From: Embiotoca jacksoni
Lineage: Eukaryota; Chordata; Actinopteri; Embiotocidae
Assembly: GCA_022577435.1 (NCBI GenBank)
Contig: JAKOON010000006.1
Location: 13,400,501 to 13,464,500, forward strand
DNA length: 64,000 nt
Reading direction: 5' to 3'
The position numbers and the translations under genes are program-made. The notes under the pieces are model-generated. The model was given only the letters and a program-made list of their open reading frames with translations, had not been told where the DNA came from and did no database searches. Of this stretch, positions 1 through 10,517 are shown piece by piece; within the stretch, counting starts at the first letter, position 1; the number at the start of each line of letters is the position of its first letter.

Positions 1-95
1 GACATCCTCTTAATTCAGATAAAGGTTTTTTTTAACACAATGAGGATGGTGGATTTAGTTGACCCATCACTTACATTGACACTGAATTGGATTAG

Positions 96-150
96 ATTTA
101 GACTTTATTAATCCCACAGTGGGGAAATGTAGTCGTCACAGCAGCATAGA
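96..150 (-). mobile_element. LINE/SINE-type 3' tail fragment
   Basis: Read on the minus strand this stretch has the form CCCCACTGTGGGATTAATAA followed by AGTC. This resembles the 3' ends of many fish LINEs and their dependent SINEs (inference from memory of such tails). No coding part is attached, and an (AC)n tract lies about 100 bp away. It may be a 5'-truncated insertion independent of the LINE at 1.35-2.64 kb. Confidence 0.35.
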
Positions 151-252
151 AACACAAAAAAGCTGCACACAATATGACAAAATTTACAAATACGTATACA
201 TAAAATAAGATAGATAAAAATAATTATTTTTGGAAAAAAAATAAAAGCAATG

Positions 253-254
<2 letters not shown>

Positions 255-295
<41 letters not shown>
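255..295. repeat. (AC)20 microsatellite
   Basis: Uninterrupted AC dinucleotide tract seen directly in the sequence. It lies in the repeat-rich flank downstream of trmo. The Cys/Val-rich open frame across it on the minus strand is a translation of the repeat and is not a gene. Confidence 0.95.
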
Positions 296-296
<1 letters not shown>

Positions 297-1349
297 GCAC
301 AAATACAATACAATAAATAAATACAGCTTAAGAAGAGTATCAAAAGAAGAAGTGATCACAGCAACCAAACCAGTAGCCAAAACCGCTATTAACAACCCAA
401 ACGTATCTTAAATGCATGAAGTTACTCTACATTGTCACAGGGTGTTACGAAGAACGATAATGGCGCAGGTTTTCTAAACGTAGTTAAGAGTCGTTAGGAA
501 ACGTAAGCAACGTTAAGTCCTTTATTCTGGCACATCTCACTGAGGAAGTTAACGAACATGTTTAAATGTCTAATGCAGACCGTTAAATAATGTAAAAAAA
601 AAAAAAAAAAAAAGTACCATACCTTCTTCAACGTTACCAGCCAACTTTGACCAACATGAAAGAAGTGACGAGTGTGAGGTAAAACAAATCTGATGTGGAG
701 CTGCCGTCAACCGCGTTCCGTTCAAAACACAAATGGCAGCTCTGCTATTGGTCCATTTCTCTTCTTCGGTAGGTTTGTGGCGCACCAGACGGACGCTCTG
801 TATACCGCCACCTACTGCTGCCGTCTACAGGAGCATAATGTTACTACACCAGGACTGTTTTGTGGCCAACATGAAATCAACAGTCATCTCATGTTTCTAG
901 TGTTTCATTTTTTTTTTCTTTTGTGATTTCATGTCTGAATATGAACCATAACCGCCTCTTCATATCCACATCATTTTTCTAATATGAATCTTTACAAATT
1001 AACATTCAACCAACTTTTTATAAATTCTCTTGATTCACATTCAGTCTGTAGATCGACATTTGAGACTCACCCCTTTCTGAAAATATTATTCTCACTAACT
1101 TCCAATTTAATCAAACAACTGTAAGGCTACAACAGTTGATGACCAAAGTTCATTGCCATAACTGTAAATTAACAAAATTGAGTTGGCAACTCATCAGTTC
1201 AGCAGCAGAACAAGGTAAAAGATGTATAAAAACAACTAAGATAAAACAATACATTAATAAATATATAAAAGATAAAACAGGCATCAGCTTGCTTTAAAGT
1301 GCAAAGTTAACAAGTTAACATTGATAAAGTGTCATTTTTATTGCCTATT

Positions 1350-2640
1350 TTTAGTTCTCAGCAGCAGGTGGGGGTGGAGGGTGCGGGGGTGATGGAGGCA
1401 ACAGCTCTGGGGGAAAATCTGTTTCTCAGCTTGTTAGTGCGGGTTTTGATTGTCCTGAAACTTCTCCCTGATGGCAGAGGAACAAACAGAGTGTGACCCG
1501 GGTATGTGATGTCTTTGCTGATGTTGCTGGCTCCCTTCTGTAGGCAGCCAGCATACACAGTGTCCAGGTCAGGGAGAGCAACTCCCTCAATCCTCTGTGC
1601 TGTTCTAACAACCCGAGCCAGGTCCCTTCTGTTCTCTGCTGTGCAGCTGGCATACCACACATTGACGCACTGACACAGGATGGTTTCAATTGTGCTTCTG
1701 TAGAAGTTTACCAGAAGTTGAGGGGGCAGGCCAGCTTGTTTCAGCTTCTTCAAGAAGAAAAGCCTCTGCTGGGCTTTCTTCATCAGGTGGGATGCGTTTA
1801 GGGTCTGCAGTTATGTGGAGTCCCAGGAATTTGATGTTGTCCACCCTCTCCAACTCCTCCCCATTTATGTAGAGTGGAGAGGGTGTTGTCTTCCTGGTTC
1901 TCCTGAAGTCCACTATGACCTCTTTTGTTTTGGTGGTGTTCAGGAACAGATTGTTGTCCGAGCACCATTCAGCCAGATGTTGGACCTCCTGTCTGTAGTG
2001 CATCTCGTCATTGTTAGAGATGAGTCCCGCCACAGTGGCGTGGTCGGCAAACTTCACTATTGTGTTGGAGGAGCAGGTGGAGGAACAGTCCTGGGTGAAG
2101 AGGGTGAAGAGGGCCGGGCTGAGCACACAGCCCTGCGGTGCACCTGTGTTCAGGATGATGGTCACCGATGTCCGGTTCCCTATCCCGACATTCTGTGGTC
2201 TGATGGAGAGAAAGTCTATAATCCAGGAGCAGAGTGAGGTAGAGAGTCAAAGATAGTTGAGTTTATGGGGGATTTTGGTGTTGAAAGCAGAGCTGATGTC
2301 AACGAAGAGCTGAAGTCAACGAAGAGCATGTGTCGGGGTGCTCCAGGTGAGACAGGGCCGTATAGAGTGTGATGGAGTTTGCTTATTGAGCGAACAGATC
2401 TCTGTAGATGTCCTCTGTAGATCTGTTCGCTCGATAAGCAAACTTGTGGCTGTCCAGGTCTGCTGGGATGATGTTCTGGATGTGCGATAATATCATCCTC
2501 TCGAAGCACTTTGTGATAACTGGGGTCAGGGCGACTGGGCGGTAGTCATTGAGGCAGGTGACTGCTGTCTTTTTGGGGACAAATGCCACCTGACAACATA
2601 AGTACAGTCTTGACCAATCATAAATGTGCAACATTGTTAA
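1350..2640 (-). mobile_element. Decayed non-LTR retrotransposon (LINE, L2/CR1-like reverse transcriptase)
   Basis: Conceptual translation of the minus strand in several shifted frames gives ordered pieces of a LINE reverse transcriptase. The N-terminal finger/palm part is near 2,625-2,400 (NDYRPVALTPVITKCFERM, then FAYRANRSTED). An LFVDFSS block follows near 2,330, then GAPQGCVLSPALFTLF near 2,140. A degraded catalytic box reads FADHAT where FADDTT is expected, followed by VDFRRTRK, INGEELERVDNIKFLGLHI, and the thumb segment LPPQLLVNFYRSTIETILCQ near 1,700. Frame shifts separate the blocks and one catalytic Asp is replaced, so the copy is dead. No endonuclease domain was seen, so it is 5'-truncated. 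The clade call is from memory of motif style; the LINE identity is firm. Confidence 0.85.
2376..2444. repeat. 26-bp inverted repeat with 17-bp spacer inside the LINE
   Basis: The left arm (2376-2401) and right arm (2419-2444) are reverse complements with one mismatch. The right arm is the expected LINE coding sequence on the minus strand (FAYRANRS block), so the left arm looks like an inverted local copy. A tandem duplication of a GTCAACGAAGAGC motif lies about 75 bp away. Confidence 0.9.
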
Positions 2641-3221
2641 ATTCTGAAAATGTATGGGGCAAATAAGCATGCCCCATACCCTTTCCACCCATAAGGTCCC
2701 TGTAGGACCAGGCTGTTTCTGTTACTAAAACACAACCTGCTGCAATTTTTTTTGATGATTACTGAGCAAATCTAAGGATAAGGAAACATATTGTATTTAA
2801 AAATTCTGTACCTTATCAATAAAGCCCAACGTTGTTCATTTTAGCCACAGAATCAAGGACTGACTGAATTTAGCAATGCTTTTTCAGGTAGAAACTTATA
2901 TAAATACTCGAGGGCTTTCAAATTCAATTCAAATTTTGAATTTGTAGTTATTGATATCGTGCCAAATAACAACATAAGTTATTTCAGGGAACGTAAAGTC
3001 CTTATCACAAACTTTAAAACATTAAAGGAACCCAACAATTCTCTACAATTGCCCTTATTTTTCGATAATTTTTACAAGACCAAAAAATATAAATATATTT
3101 CAATTTCATTGTGTAACATTTCTGCACCATTTAGTTTCATGTCAATGACAGCTCATAGAGGGCAAAAAACCAAATATTTAATTACCTATGCAAATCTTAA
3201 TATACCTCAATTTGTATCTGT

Positions 3222-3227
3222 TTTATT
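3222..3227 (-). promoter_or_regulatory. trmo: Candidate trmo polyadenylation signal
   Basis: AATAAA on the minus strand, about 165 bases past the trmo stop codon, is the first such hexamer I found downstream. Use of this site is inferred. Confidence 0.45.
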
Positions 3228-3391
3228 TTAAGAATGTCTACATGACCAATCTTACATCCCAAGTACAAGTTTTTCAGCAAAGAAATTTCATGGAAATATT
3301 GAGGTGAGGAACATTTGACAGGCTGTTTTTGTTTTTCTACATACATGAAGAGTGACAATCTCCACCTCCAGAGCTTTACTCACAGGGTTCT

Positions 3392-3627
3392 TCACACTGA
3401 GACCATATGGCACTGAACAGGTCGGACCTGCAGCACCTCAGCAAAGCCTTGCCCAAACCAGCAGGTGATGTCAGCTGTGTCAAGGGTGAAGAAGAAGAGT
3501 CTGTCTCTGCATCGAGTCCTCCTGTAGACTGAGCGGGGGTCTGCTGACAGCACCCCTCTGATGGCAGCGGCCGCCTCCTCTGGACTGCGTAGAAACTTGA
3601 ACCTGGGTCTGTCACTTTCAGAAGGTC
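3392..3627 (-). CDS. trmo: trmo coding exon 6 (terminal)
   Basis: Residues 385-462 and the TGA stop at 3394-3392. Contains VLSADPRSVYRR, DRLFFFTLDTADITCWFGQG and FAEVLQVRPV, matching the conserved C-terminal domain of vertebrate TRMO. The acceptor is CACACAG|GACC. Confidence 0.93.
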
Positions 3628-6600
3628 CTGTGTGGTGCATAAGTTTGTTTTTCAGTCATACTGCTCTGCTATGAATGTCCTCTTTCACATTAATCTCTAA
3701 CACAACAGCACCCTCTTGTGGAGAAAAAGAAATGAGCCTTTTCTCTGCGTGAAGTGAGATCGTCTTACCTGACAGGTGTGTGGGAAGGAATTCTGCCAGC
3801 TCCCTCTCAGCATGAGGGGTGAAGCGGACATCTAGACTGGCAACAGGGGGCTCTCTGATCCAGCCAGCAATGGTAGTGTAGGCTTCCTCTCCATAGCAGG
3901 GGTGGTCCACAGTCAACACTGGAAGTTTGGTGTTAGGAGAGTCTGAAACTTGGTACTTACTCTCACTGTCATCTTGGGTGACATAGGCCTTGACCTCCTC
4001 CAGCACATTGCAAAGGTCTTTGGGCAGAGAAAACTGAGCACTGCATGAATTTGTTAAAGAAATGTCAGTTTGAGATTTGTCCTTTGAGAGTAGACTCCCC
4101 ACATCGTCATCATCTTCTCTTTCCCTTTTTAAGTTCAACTGAGCATTTATATCCAAGTCTTTAAGGCAGCTGGAGAAGGTTGTCTTATTTAACGACACAA
4201 CAGTTGCATGTGGTAGTTCTGTGTTCGAATCATAAGACTCTGAGTCCGTGCTCATCCTGGTGTCGGGACAGTCATACTCTGGGATGTAGGGTTTGATGTC
4301 CAGGACTGGGGTTCCAGCAATCATGTCAATGTCTGACAGATGTATTGTGTCACCTTGGAAGATAAAGAAATGCATTTGTTTCTTTCAAGAGTCCTTTATT
4401 TGATTCTCTGGCTGAGCTTTAATCGGACAGCAGAACATTTAGCTTGATAAGATATTTAACTGCAGGGAGAATAAAACAATATCCAGCCCATCTGTGGAGT
4501 CTAGCGTTGAAAAATAGCTGACAAGTAGCAATTTAAAGCCCCGTTCAGAAAGGATCAACATAACAGGGAGATGGTGAGAATAAAATATTGTGAGATGTGA
4601 CATACTAACAACAAGTCTGAAATACTAAGCAAGAGATAACAACAGTATCAGCCTGTAGATGATATTACAACCTCACATTTGATGAGCTCTTGCTCTGATG
4701 ACAGCTTAAACTATTTTGTTATTCATCTTTGTACTGGTTCTCAAACAGGCCTTTAAGTTGTTGTTAACACTTGTCTGTCCAAGGTATGTTATGTTTTCTG
4801 TGTGGATTGTTTATTTGTTTGTCAGCAGAGTTACAGAAAAACTGCAGGCCTGGTTTTCATGCAACATAGCGGAAGAAGCCAGTAAATGTTGGAGCAAATC
4901 AAAGGGAAAATCCATGAATTATTTTTCACGTCCATTTGAATTGTAAGGACGAACATTTGGTACACTAAATTCCACACATCTTAAAATCCAGTAGAGTTCA
5001 AAAGCAACAAAGCAGGTCAATCTAGAAACCCGAAGACTCATCATAATTGAAATTCTCAGGTACCAGTAAAATCTCTGGGATACATGTACTTGCCCAAACT
5101 TAACACATCAAGCAGATGTTATGGAGCACCAAAGGTGTGCTGGTAAAGAAATGTAGCCCTGGACTTACCCGCTGAAACTGGACCACTTACAGCACACACT
5201 CATGTGCACCCTGGATGACAGGCACACAGACAAGGCCGGTAAAAAACAAATTTGGTATTTTTTTTGATGGTCCACCGACCTACTAATGCGGTTACTTAAG
5301 GGGGATTGGTCCCAGTATGCTCAATGGCCAGTGACCCACTGTGGAGCACTCAGGGACAATAGTTTCATCCGAAAGAATCAGTCCAATTGTATCATCGCCA
5401 CAATTGTAAATATATCCTGACATATTTAGTGATTGCAGTTTAAGAATGAATTAGAATCATAAGCAGGTCAATTTAAGAGATCGCCATTAAAATACCAGGA
5501 TGTGTCTCTGTACAGGATTTAAAAACTGGATGAGCAGAGTTTGCCGAAAAAACGTAATAAATCAATGGTGTAATTATTACCAGATCAGTGGTTATAAATT
5601 ACCCATATATGCCCACCAGATAGGATAAAAGTCATGGATCAGCACAGGTCATGTTAAAATCCCCCCAACTCCCACAGTGAAATAAATCTAGTCCGAATTC
5701 GTTTTAACACACATTTTGTTGACGACACTCACCTTCAATTTTGTCAAGCTTCGCCAGTGTTAAGCCCAAGGCGTTCGGTCGGTGGGGACTGCGTGTCGAG
5801 TACACGCCAACTCTCTGACCATTCAGTCTAGGAGGCTTCACTTTGGCTTTGTAACTCAGGTGCCCGTTTTTATGAAAGACAAAGATTATCCTGCAGCAAT
5901 CAGAAAAACAGAGGACATGAAATAAATAGTAGAGTTTGGATTGGCTTTGTCGAAAATGGGCAGAAAATCATATGACAAGTGTTAGATAAGTAGGCAATTT
6001 CAGTCAGGGAAAAAATAAAGCTACCAAACATTACTTGAAAAATGTCAGATTGTTTATCTATACAGCCCTTAAACACATTACCAGTCTGACATGGGTTACA
6101 TTACACAGGAAGAATGAAGTCTCATTCAAGCGCTAAAAGGGAGCATAAGATTGAAACACCTCCGAATGAGTATAATTTGTACTTTTGTGTACTTAAATTA
6201 CACAGTTTGAAGAAGTTTTGTTTAAAGTTTTGAAATCAACTGTGAATGTAACTCCTAAATTTAAAATGTAATAGATCAAAAAGCCATATTCAGCATTTTG
6301 ACCCAACAGCCCTTCATTGAGGTGATAATCACAATGTTGTCAGTTTTTAGCATCATATCTGACAACAAATATACAGAGTCAGTGGAGAATAAAAAAAAAG
6401 AAAACACCATGCCATGGAAAGGACTGTGAATTACATATACAGAAAAAAATAATAAACACCAACAACCACATGTAATGTACCAGACGTGGGAGTATTGCTC
6501 CAGGCCCACCACAGCGTGCTCCGGGTTGTTGAAGACGCTCTGCTGGATTCTCAGTTCTGCCCTTGAAGGGCCACATATAGTGGGCTGTCTGGGTGTCCCG

Positions 6601-7495
6601 TTCTTCATGGAAAAACAGGAGCTAATGTAACCAATCGGGACCGTCTGGATGTTTCCTGCAATGAAACAATGTTCAATATTTTTTTTTCAATTTGTGACAA
6701 GGCACCACACATGCAAGGACCTTTGTTTAGGCATATGGTGGGGTCTTCTTTACACCAGGACAGTTTTACTAAAACTTTTTTTTTTTTAAATCGCCATTTT
6801 TCGCCTTGCTTACAGTATCAGAATATATTCAACAGTAACCCCTGTATAATGACGTGTTGTATTGGCAGGCCAATAACATACTGAAAATATACACAGCCCT
6901 AGTTTATACAAACATTTAGGTGAGTGTTAGAAAAGTTAATCAATTGAGGGATTAGTCAACTGACAGAAAATGCATTTGTCTGTTTTGATCCAAATCACTG
7001 ACTGTATATGCATTTTATAGAGTCTATGCAATCTGGAGATGTCAGATTTGCATTTTTTTTTTTCAACTATTTTTGACTGCATGGCTAATTAATCAATAAC
7101 AAAAAATAACCAACAGATATCATCAATGAAAACATAGAAATGACGTACCTAATTTAATTGAAGCTACTATGTATGTTGAGCCTCTTTAGATCAAAATATT
7201 ACTAGGTACAAATACAGTTTTATCTTAATTGCAATAGGTCATAACATTTTTAAGTAAATGAAAACAACATATCTTCCTTTCTTTCTTTGTTTATATTACA
7301 AGTGTGGGTGATTTTGAATTTGTACTGATACCTTGCTCTAATGCAGCCTGTGAAGATGGTGAAGGCGCTGAAGGTCTCCGGTCTGTATCATCTTTACTGA
7401 GTCCAATCTTTGACACAGCAGCCTGAACAGACATCATATGTTTACGATGAGCTCTGACTGCACTGTCCAACATCTGCCTGTTGGTGGAGAGTAAA

Positions 7496-7526
<31 letters not shown>

Positions 7527-7780
7527 CCATGTGAAAAGGACAAATGAGTGGCATCTACAAATAACATCAACATCACGATTGAAGCGGATGAGAGATGAAT
7601 CTGCTATGTCGCCAGAGGAAACATAAATAGGTACAAACTGCTATAAATTGTATTGTCAGATTTGTATTTCCATTTCGGGTCAAAAACATACCTCAGGTTC
7701 TTGATTTCTTTTCTCATCACAGAAACCTGCTGATTTAGTTTATTAATGTGCTCCCCGCAACAGAAACACAGCGGAGTCAT
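3392..7780 (-). CDS. trmo: tRNA (adenine(37)-N6)-methyltransferase, complete six-exon gene
   Basis: Join of minus-strand exons 7780-7692, 7477-7332, 6655-6481, 5890-5733, 4353-3769 and 3627-3392. All junctions are GT-AG and all phases close, giving 462 residues (human protein about 441). The family uses S-adenosylmethionine to convert t6A37 to m6t6A37 in tRNAs such as tRNA-Thr. Seen: residues 1-79 form a charged, probably helical N-terminal segment with a CFCCGEH start. The TsaA/TrmO fold follows, with GTPRQPTICG and NNPEH blocks, LEQYSHVW ending at 137, STRSPHRPNALGLTL at about 168-182 and DIKPY at 208-212. A poorly conserved acidic linker in exon 5 is followed by a C-terminal domain with SADPRSVYRR and DTADITCWFG. 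These strings closely match vertebrate TRMO as I recall it. The gene lies next to hemgn, as in human. Confidence 0.95.
3769..4353 (-). CDS. trmo: trmo coding exon 5
   Basis: Residues 190-385. Opens with DTIHLSDIDMIAGTPVLDIK and PYIPEYD, conserved in the family. It then runs through a Ser/Asp/Glu-rich variable linker (TRMSTDSESYDSN, KREREDDDDVG) and ends ASLDVRFTPHAERELAEFLP. The donor is TGTCAG|GTAAG. Confidence 0.93.
5733..5890 (-). CDS. trmo: trmo coding exon 4
   Basis: Residues 137-190: FVFHKNGHL, KVKPPRLNG, then VYSTRSPHRPNALGLTLAKL, the hallmark motif of the TrmO family. The acceptor is GCTGCAG and the donor is GAAG|GTGAGT. No single long open frame marks this exon; it was found by matching the missing motif between exons 3 and 5. 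Confidence 0.93.
6481..6655 (-). CDS. trmo: trmo coding exon 3
   Basis: Residues 79-137, the start of the conserved methyltransferase fold: IGYISSCF, KNGTPRQP, FNNPEHAVVGLEQYSHVW. The acceptor is TTGCAG|GAAAC and the donor is GTCTG|GTACAT, which splits the Trp137 codon. Confidence 0.93.
7332..7477 (-). CDS. trmo: trmo coding exon 2
   Basis: Residues 30-79. Begins RQMLDSAVRAHRKHMM and ends with a Ser/Pro-rich linker to SQAALEQ. The acceptor CCAACAG is preceded by a T12 tract that runs into a (TA)n microsatellite. The donor is CAAG|GTATCA. Confidence 0.88.
7504..7526. repeat. (TA)n microsatellite at trmo exon 2 acceptor
   Basis: TA tract directly abutting the A12 run (T12 on the transcript) that forms the polypyrimidine tract upstream of trmo exon 2. 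Confidence 0.9.
7692..7780 (-). CDS. trmo: trmo coding exon 1
   Basis: Encodes residues 1-30, starting at the ATG at 7780-7778 (MTPLCFCCGEH) and ending CTGAG|GTATG. The Q, K and E content suggests the start of a helix or coiled coil. The start is chosen because it opens the exon's frame and a CTG-rich probable 5' UTR lies just upstream. Confidence 0.85.
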
Positions 7781-9788
7781 CTTACTGATTTAAAGGAGAA
7801 CTAGAAGAATAAACAGGTCTAAAATAAGTTAGCTCTTAGCTGCTGCTGCTGCTCCGACAGAAACAAACCACACGCTGAACAAACATGTGGGAGTTCCTCA
7901 AAGCCGGAAGCACACGTTTGACTTTATTGTTGGCCAACCAGGAGTGTTTCACGTGACAAACTGATGACTGGCAGCTCATCAAAAGCAGTAAATCCTTCTC
8001 TCAGTTTCTCATAACCCGTGTATTGAGTTGTATAATAGTTGTTTTAGGCCAAGGCTATTACGTGTAAATAACGCGTGCATGTTGCAAAAGGCATGAATAT
8101 ATTTGCACCACCATCACCCGCCACGGTATATTTTCTGTCAGAAGGGGGCAGCCAAGAGTTATTTCGTTTACTATGTTTGTTTTTTTTAAAAAGCTTTATT
8201 TGATTCCAAAACAAGCAGCCAACACAAAGGAATGTAATGTAGTGCATCTTCACAAGTATGTTACTGTCTGTGAGTACTTACCTTCACGCAACTGGATGTC
8301 ATTTTACGTTGTTTTTTTTTATCTGACTGGTTATTTTACATGTTCAGATTTTACATACAAAAGATCCCCTCATACTAATATACAGTGCACTTAGAGAGGA
8401 AACAGAATATAAAGGTAAATTTGCAGTTGGTTTTACTTCATCAGCTACAAAACTGCAGCGCAGTTTAAGCTCTAATTCATCATTAATGAAGAAAAAAGAT
8501 GTATAATAATACCAAACAATGGCAGGAGCCATACTGCTACATGAGTAAACTTCTTTTTAATAATATAGGTACATTGCCTGATAATACTTTGTATTTTTTA
8601 CTTAGGTAACATTTTGACTGCAGGACTTGCATGTGTGATTCAATGTTTTAACGTTGGGGTAATATTAAAGTAAATGGTATAAATTAAGGCTAGAACTAAC
8701 AATCATTGTCACTATTGATTCGTTTTGTAAAGAAAACAATGAATCGATAATCAGAATAGTTGCTAATTACCATAGATTGAGTCATGGTTGAACTGACTGA
8801 TTACTGTAGCTTTAATCTGAGTACTTTTTTTAAAGTCTGTATGGGATAAACCACCACAATAGTTTTATAAACAAGCAGGTACAGCCAAGTGTACAGAAGA
8901 CACAGCAAACAATGTCTTGCTCACTGTACGGCAAAATAAAATACACATTTCAATTTCAGAGCAGAGAAATGTTTATAATATTTTCACTGATCCGAGTAAT
9001 TTGACCAGAATACATACTTATTATCATTACTGCTAATTTTCTCATCTGAGTGAAAAAAAAAAAAACATGCAAATTCTTGATGTCGCAAAAGCAGATAGAT
9101 CCTCAAAAAAACTTTGTTCCAAAATAGATTAATTGCAGTCTTGGTAAAAACTGGACACACACACACAAACTAGTTAAGTAAAATATTGAAAGATGTAAAT
9201 AAAAGGATGAAATAAATGAAACAAGTTAAAGGAAATGTTTTTTACTGGAATCGTCACATATGTGTCATATCATGTTGAAATTTCTGCTGATGACACAGGT
9301 AATAATGACCAAAGTTAAATGATGTAAGCAGTGAATTTTATTTGATGAAAAACAAGTTTTACAAAATTCAATCAAAATGAATCCACAATTACAAATACAT
9401 AATTAACAGTGTTTAATACCATTTACTTTTAAATAAAAGCAAGCAAAATTTGCTGTTCACTAATGCAAAGTACAAAAAAGAATTCATAAGCTTTGCAGTG
9501 AAGCACAGCCAGAATAAATAAGCATATATGTTTGGTTTGAATTCATAAATTTTTTTCAAATAAGCAATTCATAGGCTCGTTGTGGTTGTTCTCTTCAACC
9601 AACACACTGCTCACTAACAAAATAATACTAAGATACAACCTGTGACCTAAGAGGAAGTAGTCTGGCTTTGCATGTTTTGAATTGAAGCAATATATGAACA
9701 GTGTGTTTTAGAAAAATGACAATTAATTTCCTGGAAGATATTCCTGCGGCAGAGGCGCAGAGGACAAGGTTGGAACAGAATATATAAT
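7781..9788. other. trmo 5' UTR/promoter and trmo-hemgn intergenic DNA
   Basis: No coding sequence was recognised. The first ~150 bases upstream of the trmo ATG include a GCTGCTGCTGCTGCTCC stretch and are probably its 5' UTR and promoter. At 8,690-8,775 is a short remnant of the AT-rich dispersed repeat described at 16.9 kb. The rest is AT-rich with homopolymer runs. Confidence 0.6.
8686..8775 (+). repeat. Short copy of the ATCGATTA-type dispersed repeat
   Basis: Starts GGCTAGAACTAACAATCATT and ends with GAATCGATAATCAGAATAGT. These are recognisable outer ends of the common fish repeat also present at 16.88-17.24 kb, with the middle deleted. Identification is from memory of the family. Confidence 0.45.
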
Positions 9789-9794
9789 TTTATT
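9789..9794 (-). promoter_or_regulatory. hemgn: Candidate hemgn polyadenylation signal
   Basis: AATAAA on the minus strand about 120 bases past the hemgn stop codon. Use is inferred. Confidence 0.45.
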
Positions 9795-9913
9795 TTGCTC
9801 GGGCATGTCGATGGACAGCGTTTCTCTCAAATCTAAAAAGGACAGAAAGACCAATTTTAGACCAAGCAAACATCTTCAGACATTTGGTAGACAGGCAACA
9901 TCTCAAATGAGTG

Positions 9914-10517
9914 TTACTGGTCTTGTATTTCCACAACATTCATACCTTCATCAGCTCTTTTGTCCTGTGATGGAGAGATGTCTTCCTCCTCATCTGAGCC
10001 CAACTCATCAATCAGGATCTGGTCCATGGCCTGCCTGCCTTGTGACTCTGTGTAGAGGGTCTCCACCTGGGGAGGAGCTGAGGGAGCGGCAGGATCTGCA
10101 GCTGGAACTGAGTCTTGGGACGGAGCTGGGGCTGAAACAGCATCTGGATCTGGAGCTGAATCTTGGACAGGAACTGGAGCCGTCTCTGGAGTTGGTGCAG
10201 CTGGAGCAGGAGAGGTCAGAAAAGGAGCAAAGACAGGGCTTTGGACAGATTCAAGCAGTGGTGCAGACGCAGGTGCAGCAAGGATGGGAACTAGTTGTGA
10301 TTCCACCGTGATCACGGGGGTCAGGTAGTCTGATATTTGATCTGGGATGACCTCAGCAGGTTCAGGTACCACCACTACTGCAGGACCTTCCTGAGTCCCC
10401 GCTGCCTCTTCCTGAACAACTGATATCTGCAGCGTGGGGTCAGTCTTCCTGGGTCTCCCCCTCCTCTTTGTACCACTCTTGTCTTGAGCTCTTGATCTTT
10501 TCCTTTGGCTCTCCACC
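9914..10517 (-). CDS. hemgn: hemgn coding exon 3 (terminal)
   Basis: Residues 52-252 plus stop. Starts VESQRKRSRAQDKSGTKRRG, a basic stretch. Then come Pro/Ala/Val/Gln-rich low-complexity sequence (AAPSAPPQ, APVPVQDSAPDPD) and the acidic end GSDEEEDISPSQDKRADEGM. The acceptor is ACTCTCAG. The open frame on the opposite strand here is a shadow of the biased composition. Confidence 0.9.

Noticed and set aside
9805..10311. Long open frame (168 aa) on the plus strand
   Set aside because: It is the antisense of hemgn exon 3 and open only because of that exon's Glu/Pro/Ala codon bias; its Leu/Glu-rich sequence has no splice or family support.
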